Source: Candidatus Galloscillospira excrementavium (GTDB lineage: Bacteria; Bacillota; Clostridia; Oscillospirales; Oscillospiraceae). Taken from it: a stretch of DNA of 6,012 nucleotides. Shown here piece after piece: positions 1-5,151 of the stretch; within the stretch, counting starts at the first letter, position 1; the number at the start of each line of letters is the position of its first letter. A program made the position numbers and the translations under genes. Location: positions 1 through 6,012 of the forward strand of contig DVHW01000156.1 in the NCBI GenBank assembly GCA_018711785.1, read 5' to 3'. A model generated the notes under the pieces. It was given only the letters and a program-made list of their open reading frames with translations, ran no database searches and had not been told where the DNA came from.

Positions 1-81
1 TATTCCGACAGAAGATATTGGGACTTTCGAAAGAAAGAATGCAAGTCGTAAATGAGAAAAATTCAAAATGAGGTGAAAATT

Positions 82-150
82 ATGAGGGGAATGTCCCCGT
101 TTTCCCTTGCTTTTCCGGAGATTGTAGGGTATCATTTTAGTATAGAATAG
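82..150 (+). CDS. possible 22-residue leader peptide (hypothetical)
   Basis: A short open frame starts at ATG 82-84 and stops at TAG 148-150, 46 bases before ntpF. It begins MRGMSPFSLAF and ends in HFSIE. What makes it more than chance is the sequence GAGGTGA at 70-76, a seven-base match to the Shine-Dalgarno consensus, five bases before the ATG. The same frame also has an earlier ATG at 52-54 directly after a TAA, but with no ribosome site as good. I recognise no family, signal sequence or run of one amino acid typical of attenuation leaders. The best promoter candidate I see (107-135) would start transcription inside this frame, so it would be translated only from an upstream promoter. It may be a chance ORF. 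Confidence 0.2.
   Translation: MRGMSPFSLAFPEIVGYHFSIE
86..103 (+). terminator. small hairpin with short T-rich tail, weak terminator candidate
   Basis: GGGGA (86-90) and TCCCC (94-98) pair perfectly around a three-base ATG loop, followed by GTTTT (99-103). The five-base stem and short T run are weak for an intrinsic terminator. If functional it would end transcription of an upstream gene or attenuate read-through into the ATPase operon. The 3' arm can alternatively pair with 150-156. Confidence 0.2.
107..135 (+). promoter_or_regulatory. candidate sigma-A-type promoter for the ntp operon
   Basis: TTGCTT (107-112) and TATCAT (130-135) are separated by exactly 17 bases. The -10 box matches TATAAT at five of six positions; the -35 box keeps only the TTG core. 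Transcription would start near 142, giving an untranslated leader of about 55 bases before ntpF. A second -10-like sequence, TAGAAT (143-148), lies just downstream with a poorer -35 partner (TTGTAG, 122-127, 15-base spacing). Position and A/T-richness fit, but this is pattern matching only. Confidence 0.35.
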
Positions 151-181
151 GGACATATATCCAAATGTGAGCCCTGCTGGG

Positions 182-188
182 AAAGGGG
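182..188 (+). promoter_or_regulatory. ribosome binding site of ntpF
   Basis: AAAGGGG lies eight bases before the ATG at 197. It favours that start over the in-frame GTG at 167, which has only a distant GGGA in front of it. Confidence 0.55.
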
Positions 189-196
189 ATGAAACG

Positions 197-511
197 ATGG
201 CACTTGAGGCGATCAAGAAGGTGGCGGAGAGCGAACAGGAGGCCCGAGCCAGGAGAGAAGCGGCCGAGGCCGAGGCCAGGAAAATCGTGAGCGACGCCCA
301 GCGCGCCGGCCGGGAGCTGCTGGCTGAGGCCAAAGCGGAGGCGGAGAAGCAGGCCAGGGAGAAGCTGGTCCGGGCGGAGGAGCAGGCCGCGGCGCGGGAG
401 CGGGAGCTCCTGGCGGAGAACGAGGCGGCGTGCGCCGCCCTCCGGGAGCGGGCCGCCGGGCGGATGGACCTGGCGGCGGAGCGGATCGTGAGAAGGGTCG
501 TGAGCAGCTGA
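197..511 (+). CDS. ntpF: V-type ATPase peripheral-stalk subunit (G/H family)
   Basis: This 104-residue protein is the short partner of NtpE in the peripheral stalks, which stop the catalytic head from turning with the rotor. It is almost all charged residues and alanine (E, R, K, A), with heptad-like spacing from about residue 3 to 95, as expected for one long coiled-coil helix. It has no membrane segment. The end, LAAERIVRRVVSS, matches the hydrophobic C-terminal pattern of the G/H family, which packs against the E subunit globular end. I chose ATG 197 because of the AAAGGGG site and because MALEAIKKVAESE is a typical family N terminus; GTG 167 would add ten unrelated residues. First gene of the operon; its stop (509-511) is one base before the ntpI start, so the two are probably translationally coupled. 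Low-complexity coiled coils can mislead, but the context makes the call strong. Some annotations name this gene ahaH. Confidence 0.88.
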   Translation: MALEAIKKVAESEQEARARREAAEAEARKIVSDAQRAGRELLAEAKAEAEKQAREKLVRAEEQAAARERELLAENEAACAALRERAAGRMDLAAERIVRRVVSS

Positions 512-512
512 T

Positions 513-2495
513 ATGGCCATTGTCAAAATGAAGCGCCTGCGGCTCATCGGCATGGCCGAGGACCGGGAGGCGCTGCTGGAGCAGCTTCAGCACGCCGGCT
601 GTGTGGAGCTCTCTCAGCCAGATGAACAATTGGACGACCCAGCGTGGGAGAGCCTGACCCGGGCGGACGGCGCGGCTCTGCTGGAAGCCAGGGCCAGAGA
701 GGCCTCCCTCAACGCGGCCCTGGACACCCTGGACCGGTATGTCCCCGCGAAGACCGGAGGGATATTTTCCCGCCGGCCGGAGGTGGCAGAGGGAACTCTT
801 TTCGCGGAGGAAACGGCTCTGGCCGCAGAGAAGACGGCGCGGGTTATTGACGAGGCACAGAAGGAACTGACCGCCGCTGAGGGGGAATTGGCCAGGCTGC
901 AGGCCCAGAGACAGGTCCTGCTCCCCTGGGCCCCGCTGGATGTGCCGCTGGACCTACAGGGGACCCGGGAGGTGTCTTTTACCTTTGGCGCCGTGCCTGC
1001 CCGCACCAACGTGGGGACCCTCCAGGCAGAGCTGGCCGAACAGAGCGGGCTGTGCCAGCTGGAGTGGGCCGGGCAGGATAAAGAGCAGCGGTATCTGCTG
1101 GTGATCTTCCACAAGAGCGTGGAGAGCGAAGTATTCGACCTGCTGCGGCGGCATGAGTTTGTGCGAAGCTCCCTCAAAGGGTGGACAGGCACGGCGGCAG
1201 AGAATCTCGCCAGATTGGACGAACAGCGCGCAGAGCTGGAGGCGAGGATCGAAGCGCTTCGGACCAGCGTGGCAGCCCAAGCGGAGCACCGGATGGCGCT
1301 GGAGCTGGGCATCGACCAGACGGCTCAGGTTATGGCCCGGGGAAAGGCCGAGGAGCAGCTGCTGGAGTCCCGGGCGACCTTTTTCCTGGAGGGCTGGTTC
1401 CCCGCTCCAGAGGAACAGAAGCTCACTGAGGCCCTGAAAGGCTTCCTCTGTGCGTGGGAAACTGCGGAGCCCACGGAGGAGGAATATCCGCAGGTACCCA
1501 TCCAGCTGAAGAACAACCCGGTGACCGCGCCCTTCAATGTCATTACGGAGATGTACTCCATGCCGGCCTACGACGGGGTAGATCCGAACCCCCTGATGGC
1601 CCCCTTTTTCATCCTGTTTTTCGGATTTATGATGAATGACATCGGCTACGGGCTTCTGATGGCGCTGGGCACGGTCCTCTACCTCAAGCTGGCGGAGCCG
1701 CGGGGGAACACCCGGAAGATGATGACCATGTTTTTCATGTGCGGGCTCAGCTCGATCTTCTGGGGATGTCTCACCGGAAGCTTTTTCGGAGACTTTTTAC
1801 CCAAACTTTTCCAGCTCCTGGGGATTTCGGACGATTTCGTGTGGTTTTGGCCGCCTCTGTTCACCCCCATCAATGACATCATCCTGGTGATGGTGGGCTC
1901 CATGGCGCTGGGAGTGATTCAGGTATTTACCGGGATGGCGGTCAGCATGGCGGAAAAGTTCCGTCACGGGCAGGTGCTGGACGCAGTCTCCGGCGAAATT
2001 GCCTGGTGGATTATTCTCGGCGGCGCAGCGATGGCGATCTGCAGCACTGCCGTAGCGGGTGCGCCCGCTGCACTGGGAACTGCGGGGCTGGTGGTGCTCG
2101 CTGTGGGCCTGGCCCTGCTGCTGGCCGGCAATCTGATCCGTGCCGGAGGGCTGTCCGGAATTGTGGGCTTTGGCGGAGATATCTACAACGGAGTCTCCGG
2201 CTACTTCAGCGACATTCTCTCCTATCTGCGGCTCATGGCGCTGATGATGGCGGGCAGCATCATCGCCTCGGTGTTCAACACCCTGGGATCGGTGTTCGGG
2301 CTGGTGCCCTTCCTGATTGTGGCTATCATCGGCAATGCGCTGAATCTGGTGCTCAACCTGCTGGGGTGCTATGTCCACACCATGCGCCTGCAATGCCTGG
2401 AATTCTTCGGACGGTTTTATAAGGACGGGGGAAAAGCCTTCCGTCCGCTGACGGTGGAAACAAAATATGTAGATGTTTTGAAGGAGGAACTGTAA
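513..2495 (+). CDS. ntpI: V-type ATPase subunit I (subunit a, stator ion channel)
   Basis: This 660-residue membrane stator subunit provides the two ion half-channels beside the rotating NtpK ring and anchors the peripheral stalks. Residues 1 to about 345 are the cytoplasmic arm, with helical charged stretches near 52-130 and 225-285. About 360-630 is a bundle of roughly seven to eight membrane helices. Family landmarks are DPNPLMAPFFILFFGFMMND (357-376) with the following IGYG, GLSSIFWGCLTGSFFGD (411-427), SYLRLMAL (570-577) and VHTMRLQCLEFFGRFY (621-636). R573 and R625 correspond to the two membrane arginines of subunit a (R735 and R799 in yeast Vph1) that face the ring carboxylate. Length matches the usual 650-665. 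The start is one base after the ntpF stop with only weak ribosome-site matches, suggesting re-initiation. MAIVKMKRLRLIGM fits the family N terminus. Codon use is less G/C-biased than in ntpE to ntpA, with many GGA glycines. Confidence 0.97.
   Translation: MAIVKMKRLRLIGMAEDREALLEQLQHAGCVELSQPDEQLDDPAWESLTRADGAALLEARAREASLNAALDTLDRYVPAKTGGIFSRRPEVAEGTLFAEETALAAEKTARVIDEAQKELTAAEGELARLQAQRQVLLPWAPLDVPLDLQGTREVSFTFGAVPARTNVGTLQAELAEQSGLCQLEWAGQDKEQRYLLVIFHKSVESEVFDLLRRHEFVRSSLKGWTGTAAENLARLDEQRAELEARIEALRTSVAAQAEHRMALELGIDQTAQVMARGKAEEQLLESRATFFLEGWFPAPEEQKLTEALKGFLCAWETAEPTEEEYPQVPIQLKNNPVTAPFNVITEMYSMPAYDGVDPNPLMAPFFILFFGFMMNDIGYGLLMALGTVLYLKLAEPRGNTRKMMTMFFMCGLSSIFWGCLTGSFFGDFLPKLFQLLGISDDFVWFWPPLFTPINDIILVMVGSMALGVIQVFTGMAVSMAEKFRHGQVLDAVSGEIAWWIILGGAAMAICSTAVAGAPAALGTAGLVVLAVGLALLLAGNLIRAGGLSGIVGFGGDIYNGVSGYFSDILSYLRLMALMMAGSIIASVFNTLGSVFGLVPFLIVAIIGNALNLVLNLLGCYVHTMRLQCLEFFGRFYKDGGKAFRPLTVETKYVDVLKEEL
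2481..2488 (+). promoter_or_regulatory. strong ribosome binding site of ntpK
   Basis: AAGGAGGA lies inside the last codons of ntpI, eight bases before the ntpK ATG at 2497. It is among the closest matches to consensus in the window, fitting a ring protein needed in many copies per complex. Confidence 0.8.
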
Positions 2496-2496
2496 C

Positions 2497-3006
2497 ATGG
2501 TGGACTTTTTCCAGTTGATCGGCGGCCAGGTCCTGGCCTTTATCGGCATCGCGCTGGCCATCGGCCTGTGCTGTATCGGCTCGGCCAAGGGCACCGGTAT
2601 GGTGGGCGAGGCGGCGACCGGCGTTTTGACCGAGAACCCCGAGCACTTCACCAAGTGCCTGATCCTGCAGGCGCTCCCCGGCACGCAGGGACTCTATGGC
2701 CTGGCTGCCGGATTCTTCGGCCTGTTTTCCATGGGCTTTTTCTCCGGCGGTGTCAGCCCCTTCAGCGGGGAAGCGGTGGTCTTTACTGTGGAAGCGGGCC
2801 TGTCTATTCTGACCGCCTGCCTGCCTGTCATGCTGGGGGGGTGGCTCTCCGCCATCTATCAGGGCCGGGTGGCCGCCGCCTCCATCAACGTGGTCGCCAA
2901 GAAGCCTGAGGAATACATGAAGGGCGTTATCCTGTGCGGCATTGTGGAGTTTTACGCTATTTTGTCCCTGGTGGGCACCATCCTCCTGCTGATGAACGCG
3001 CTGTGA
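2497..3006 (+). CDS. ntpK: V-type ATPase subunit K (proteolipid, rotor ring)
   Basis: This 169-residue protein has four membrane helices (about 8-30, 52-80, 100-124 and 143-167), forming two fused hairpins. Copies form the rotating ring that carries the transported ion. Recognisable motifs are IGSAKGTGMVGEAA (27-40), LPGTQGLYG (60-68), YQGRVAAA (121-128), AKKPEEYMKG (134-143) and VEFYAIL (150-156). The key carboxylate is E151 in helix 4; the equivalent place in the first hairpin is Q64, so there is one ion site per four helices. L60, T63, Q64, Q122 and E151, with nearby Y67, match the E. hirae NtpK Na+ ligands (L61, T64, Q65, Q110, E139, Y68), so Na+ is the likely ion. The protein is about 13 residues longer than E. 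hirae NtpK (156), with the extra length between the hairpins (about 80-99). It starts one base after the ntpI stop behind a strong ribosome site, and a hairpin covers its stop codon. Confidence 0.97.
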   Translation: MVDFFQLIGGQVLAFIGIALAIGLCCIGSAKGTGMVGEAATGVLTENPEHFTKCLILQALPGTQGLYGLAAGFFGLFSMGFFSGGVSPFSGEAVVFTVEAGLSILTACLPVMLGGWLSAIYQGRVAAASINVVAKKPEEYMKGVILCGIVEFYAILSLVGTILLLMNAL

Positions 3007-3017
3007 TGACACGGCGC
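2998..3017 (+). other. hairpin straddling the ntpK stop codon
   Basis: GCGCTGTG (2998-3005) pairs with CACGGCGC (3010-3017) over eight base pairs, with one U-G wobble and a four-base loop ATGA. The ntpK stop TGA (3004-3006) sits at the stem-loop edge. No T run follows, so it is not a classical terminator. It is placed where it could protect the 3' end of an ntpK-containing RNA fragment or slow read-through to ntpE. The pairing is seen directly; the role is inference. Confidence 0.45.
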
Positions 3018-3033
3018 ACCGGACGAGACAGAC

Positions 3034-3040
3034 AGGAGGG
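3034..3040 (+). promoter_or_regulatory. ribosome binding site of ntpE
   Basis: AGGAGGG lies five bases before the ATG at 3046 and supports that start, in the 39-base gap after ntpK. Confidence 0.75.
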
Positions 3041-3045
3041 CTGAC

Positions 3046-3738
3046 ATGGACGGAATCGAACGTATTACCCAGCGCATCGCCCAGGACACCGACCAGGAGA
3101 TCGCGGAGATCACGGCCCGCGCCCGGGCCCGGGCGGAGGAGATCCTCGCCGAGAGCCGGGCGGCGGCCGCGCGGGAGACCGCCGCCCGCCTCCAGCGGGC
3201 CGACGCCGACGCGGCGCAGCGCCGGGAGCGGCTGGAGAGCGTGGCCGCCCTGGAGTGCCGCAAGCGGACCCTGGCGGCCAAGCAGGAGATGGTGGGGGCG
3301 GCCTTTGACCGGGCGCTGGAGCAGCTCACCGCCCTCCCGGACGGGGAGTATGTGGCCCTGCTGGCCGATCTGACCGCCCGGGCCGCCCGCACCGGCCGGG
3401 AGCAGGTCCTCTTCTCCCCCCGGGACCGCAACCGCATCGGCAAGCAGGTGGTGGCCCGGGCCAATGAGATTCTGGCCCGCCAGGTCTCCCCCAAGCTGCC
3501 CGAGGATCTGGCCGAGACCCGGGCCGGGGCCATCCTGGACAAGGTGGCCACCGCGGCCTCCGCCCTGCTGGCGGGGACCGGTATGCTCACCGTGGCCGAG
3601 GAGACCCGGCCCATGGCCGGCGGCGTGGTGCTCCGGGACGGGAAGGTGGAGACCAACTGCTCCTTTGAGATGCTCCTGCGCCTCCAGCGGGAGCCCATGG
3701 CCGCCGAGGTGGCCCGGGTGCTCTTTGATGAGGCTTAG
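3046..3738 (+). CDS. ntpE: V-type ATPase subunit E (peripheral stalk)
   Basis: This 230-residue protein pairs with NtpF to make the peripheral stalks linking NtpI in the membrane to the top of the catalytic head. Residues about 1-95 are a charged, alanine-rich helix predicted as coiled coil, ending in the family-like stretch CRKRTLAAKQEMVGAAFDRA (71-90). A globular C-terminal half follows, starting at LPDGEYVALLADL (97-109) and containing GGVVLRDGKVETNCSFEMLL (192-211), the signature end of subunit E that binds the head. It is soluble, with no signal or membrane segment. At 230 residues it is longer than the usual roughly 190-205; the extra length seems to lie between SPRDRNRIG (124-132) and LTVAEE (181-186). 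Codons are very G/C-ending, more than in ntpI. The start is set by AGGAGGG. It ends 33 bases before ntpC, and a hairpin fills that gap. Confidence 0.95.
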   Translation: MDGIERITQRIAQDTDQEIAEITARARARAEEILAESRAAAARETAARLQRADADAAQRRERLESVAALECRKRTLAAKQEMVGAAFDRALEQLTALPDGEYVALLADLTARAARTGREQVLFSPRDRNRIGKQVVARANEILARQVSPKLPEDLAETRAGAILDKVATAASALLAGTGMLTVAEETRPMAGGVVLRDGKVETNCSFEMLLRLQREPMAAEVARVLFDEA

Positions 3739-3739
3739 G

Positions 3740-3769
3740 GGCGTCCCGGCGGAGGAAAAGGAGGACGCC
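3740..3769 (+). promoter_or_regulatory. hairpin that partly covers the ntpC ribosome binding site
   Basis: GGCGTCC (3740-3746) and GGACGCC (3763-3769) form a perfect seven-base-pair stem in the gap between the ntpE stop (3736-3738) and the ntpC ATG (3772). The ntpC ribosome site GGAGG (3760-3764, seven bases before the ATG) has its last two G in the stem; a second GGAGG (3751-3755) is in the 16-base loop. A ribosome finishing ntpE would disrupt the stem, so the arrangement could couple ntpC translation to ntpE. The pairing is exact in the sequence; the regulatory effect is inferred. Confidence 0.45.
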
Positions 3770-3771
3770 GG

Positions 3772-4785
3772 ATGAAGAAGGATAAGACGAAAAAGAAACG
3801 CACGAACGAATACGACTATCTCCATATCTCCGCCCGGATCCACGCGCTGGAGAACCGGCTGCTGACCCGGGAGCGGATGGAGCGGATGCTGGACGCCGGG
3901 AGCGCCGCCGAGGCGGCCAAGGTGCTGACCGAGTGCGGGTATGAGGAGCTCCCCAGCCCCACCCCCACCGGCATCGAGGCCCTCCTCACCCGGGCGCGGC
4001 AGGCCCTGTTCGCGGACCTGCGGGGAGCCTCGCCCCAGGCGGCCCTGGTGGACATGTTCTGCATCAAATACGACTACCACAACCTCAAGACCCTGCTCAA
4101 GGCCAGGGCCACGGGGGCAGACCCGGAGCCCCTGCTGGTGGACGCGGGGCGCTACGACGCCCGGGTGCTGCGGGAGGACTTCCGGAAGGGAGAGCTCTCC
4201 GGCGTGTCGGAGACCTTCCAGACCGCAGCGAAGCGGGCCGGAGAGGTGCTCTCGGCCACCGGGGACCCCCAGAGGGCCGACATCCTCCTGGACCGGGCCT
4301 ATTATGCCGAGCTCCGGGCGGCGGCAGAGCAGGCGGGGAGCCCGTTTTTGGACGAATACGTCCGCACCTGCATCGACGCGGCCAATCTCCGCGCCGCCGT
4401 GCGCGCCCACCGGATGGGACAGGGGCCGGCCTTCCTGCGGGAGGTGCTGGTGGAGGGCGGCCAGGTGGAGCCCGAGCGGCTGGCGGCCGCGGGCCCCGGT
4501 GAGCTGCCCGGCCTCTGCTTCCGCACGCCGCTGGAGCAGGCAGCCGAGCTGGGCGGGCGGGCCATGGAGGGCGGAGCCCTCACCGCCTTTGAGAAGGCCT
4601 GTGACGACGCCGTGACGGCGGTGGTCCGCCAGGCCAGGCGGGTGCCCTTCGGCGAGCAGCCCCTGGTGGGGTATCTCTACGCCAGGGAGGCCGAGCTCAC
4701 CTCCATCCGCATCCTGCTGAACGGAAAGCTGGCGGGGCTGGACCGGGCCACTCTGGAGGAAAGGCTGCGTGAGAGCTATGCCTGA
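3772..4785 (+). CDS. ntpC: V-type ATPase subunit C (subunit d, central-stalk socket)
   Basis: This 337-residue soluble, mostly helical protein is the funnel that sits on the NtpK ring and receives the central shaft (NtpD with NtpG). Three similar helical units are characteristic of the family. Visible motifs are KYDYHNLKTLLKAR (99-112), LLDRAYYAEL (172-181), CIDAANLRAAVRA (200-212) and the C-terminal PLVGYLYAREAEL (297-309) followed by IRILLNGK (312-319), where the E-x-E and I-R residues are strongly conserved. Usual length is about 330. The N terminus is odd: MKKDKTKKKRTNEYD is lysine-rich, encoded by A-rich codons in an otherwise GC-rich gene, and adds about ten residues before the usual beginning near YLHISARI. 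The start is well fixed by AAGGAGGA seven bases upstream, and no later start fits. The 3' end overlaps ntpG by eight bases. Confidence 0.95.
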   Translation: MKKDKTKKKRTNEYDYLHISARIHALENRLLTRERMERMLDAGSAAEAAKVLTECGYEELPSPTPTGIEALLTRARQALFADLRGASPQAALVDMFCIKYDYHNLKTLLKARATGADPEPLLVDAGRYDARVLREDFRKGELSGVSETFQTAAKRAGEVLSATGDPQRADILLDRAYYAELRAAAEQAGSPFLDEYVRTCIDAANLRAAVRAHRMGQGPAFLREVLVEGGQVEPERLAAAGPGELPGLCFRTPLEQAAELGGRAMEGGALTAFEKACDDAVTAVVRQARRVPFGEQPLVGYLYAREAELTSIRILLNGKLAGLDRATLEERLRESYA

Positions 4786-5092
4786 TTGGAAAATCGCGGT
4801 GCTGGGGGACCGGGACAGCGTCCTGGGCTTTCGGGCCCTGGGGCTGGACGTGTTCCCCGCCGACACGGCGGAGGAGGCCCGGGGCATCCTCCACACGCTG
4901 GCCAAGGAGAACTATGCGGTCATCTACCTCACCGAGGGCTACGCCGCCCAGATGGGGGACGCGGTGGAGCGGTACAAGGACGCGCTGACCCCCGCGGTCA
5001 TCCTCATCCCGGGCCGGCAGGGCCCCCTGGGCATCGGAATGGCCAATGTGAAGAAATCCGTGGAGCGGGCGGTGGGCGCGGACATCCTCTGA
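4778..5092 (+). CDS. ntpG: V-type ATPase subunit F (central stalk)
   Basis: This protein of 104 residues binds the NtpD shaft and forms the central stalk that turns within the catalytic head. It has a small Rossmann-like alpha/beta fold. Visible landmarks are [20 protein letters not shown] (4-23), YAVIYLTE (46-53) and [17 protein letters not shown] (72-88), ending [11 protein letters not shown], all typical of subunit F. The start is uncertain. ATG 4778 gives [11 protein letters not shown], the family N terminus, and overlaps the last eight bases of ntpC. An in-frame GTG at 4769 would add three residues and is eight bases after GGAGGA (4755-4760), a better ribosome-site distance than the ATG has. 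Overlap implies translational coupling to ntpC. It is called ntpG in E. hirae and often atpF in databases. Confidence 0.94.
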   Translation: MPDWKIAVLGDRDSVLGFRALGLDVFPADTAEEARGILHTLAKENYAVIYLTEGYAAQMGDAVERYKDALTPAVILIPGRQGPLGIGMANVKKSVERAVGADIL

Positions 5093-5106
5093 CCGGCGCC
5101 CGGACG

Positions 5107-5124
5107 GGCCCGGCAGAGCGGGCC
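5107..5124 (+). other. GC-rich hairpin in the ntpG-ntpA gap
   Basis: GGCCCG (5107-5112) pairs perfectly with CGGGCC (5119-5124) around the six-base loop GCAGAG; all six pairs are G-C. It lies in the 59-base gap, 13 bases before the ntpA ribosome site, and has no T tract after it, so it is unlikely to be a terminator. A competing four-base-pair stem, GCCC (5098-5101) with GGGC (5106-5109), uses part of the same arm. A role in RNA stability or processing upstream of ntpA is possible but unproven. Confidence 0.4.
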
Positions 5125-5136
5125 GCCCCACGAGAA

Positions 5137-5142
5137 AGAAGG
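5137..5142 (+). promoter_or_regulatory. ribosome binding site of ntpA
   Basis: AGAAGG lies nine bases before TTG 5152 and immediately before another in-frame TTG at 5143. The spacing makes 5152 the likely start. Confidence 0.55.
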
Positions 5143-5151
5143 TTGAGTTTA

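Larger units (their letters stand above)
1..196. other. A/T-rich upstream region, no confident gene
   Basis: This stretch is clearly richer in A and T than the genes that follow. All three forward frames stay open from the left edge for a short distance (stops at 49-51, 53-55 and 69-71), so the last codons of an upstream gene could lie here, but nothing lets me choose a frame and no recognisable protein end is visible. A reverse-strand reading is also open but has no convincing start. The region probably holds the control signals of the ATPase operon: a candidate promoter, a small hairpin and a possible leader ORF are listed separately. Three ATGAG motifs (from 52, 68 and 82) recur at about 14-16 base spacing, the first two inside similar A-rich contexts. 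Confidence 0.5.

Noticed and set aside
1..71. C-terminal end of an upstream gene
   Set aside because: All three forward frames are open for 48-66 bases, which is expected by chance at this length; no frame has a recognisable motif, so none is called.
167..196. GTG 167 as the start of ntpF
   Set aside because: It adds ten residues (MSPAGKGDET) unlike the family and lacks a good ribosome site, while ATG 197 has one at eight bases.
137..629. Two reverse-strand open frames (137-553 and 213-629) opposite ntpF and the start of ntpI
   Set aside because: Their translations are Pro/Arg/Leu-rich low-complexity sequences produced by the GC-rich coiled-coil gene on the other strand.
3941..4615. Forward-strand open frame in another frame inside ntpC
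   Set aside because: Its translation is rich in R, P, S and G without a fold-like pattern, and it lies entirely inside a recognised gene.
2353..4905. Very long open frame (850 codons) on the reverse strand across ntpK, ntpE and ntpC
   Set aside because: It mirrors genes with strong G/C third positions, which removes stop codons from an antisense frame. Its translation is low-complexity (H, G, L, P, Q, R) with no recognisable domain, and the forward genes are unmistakable.
5107..5130. Intrinsic terminator between ntpG and ntpA
   Set aside because: The stem is strong but is followed by CCCCACGAGAAAG rather than a T tract, and terminating here would separate ntpA from its operon.
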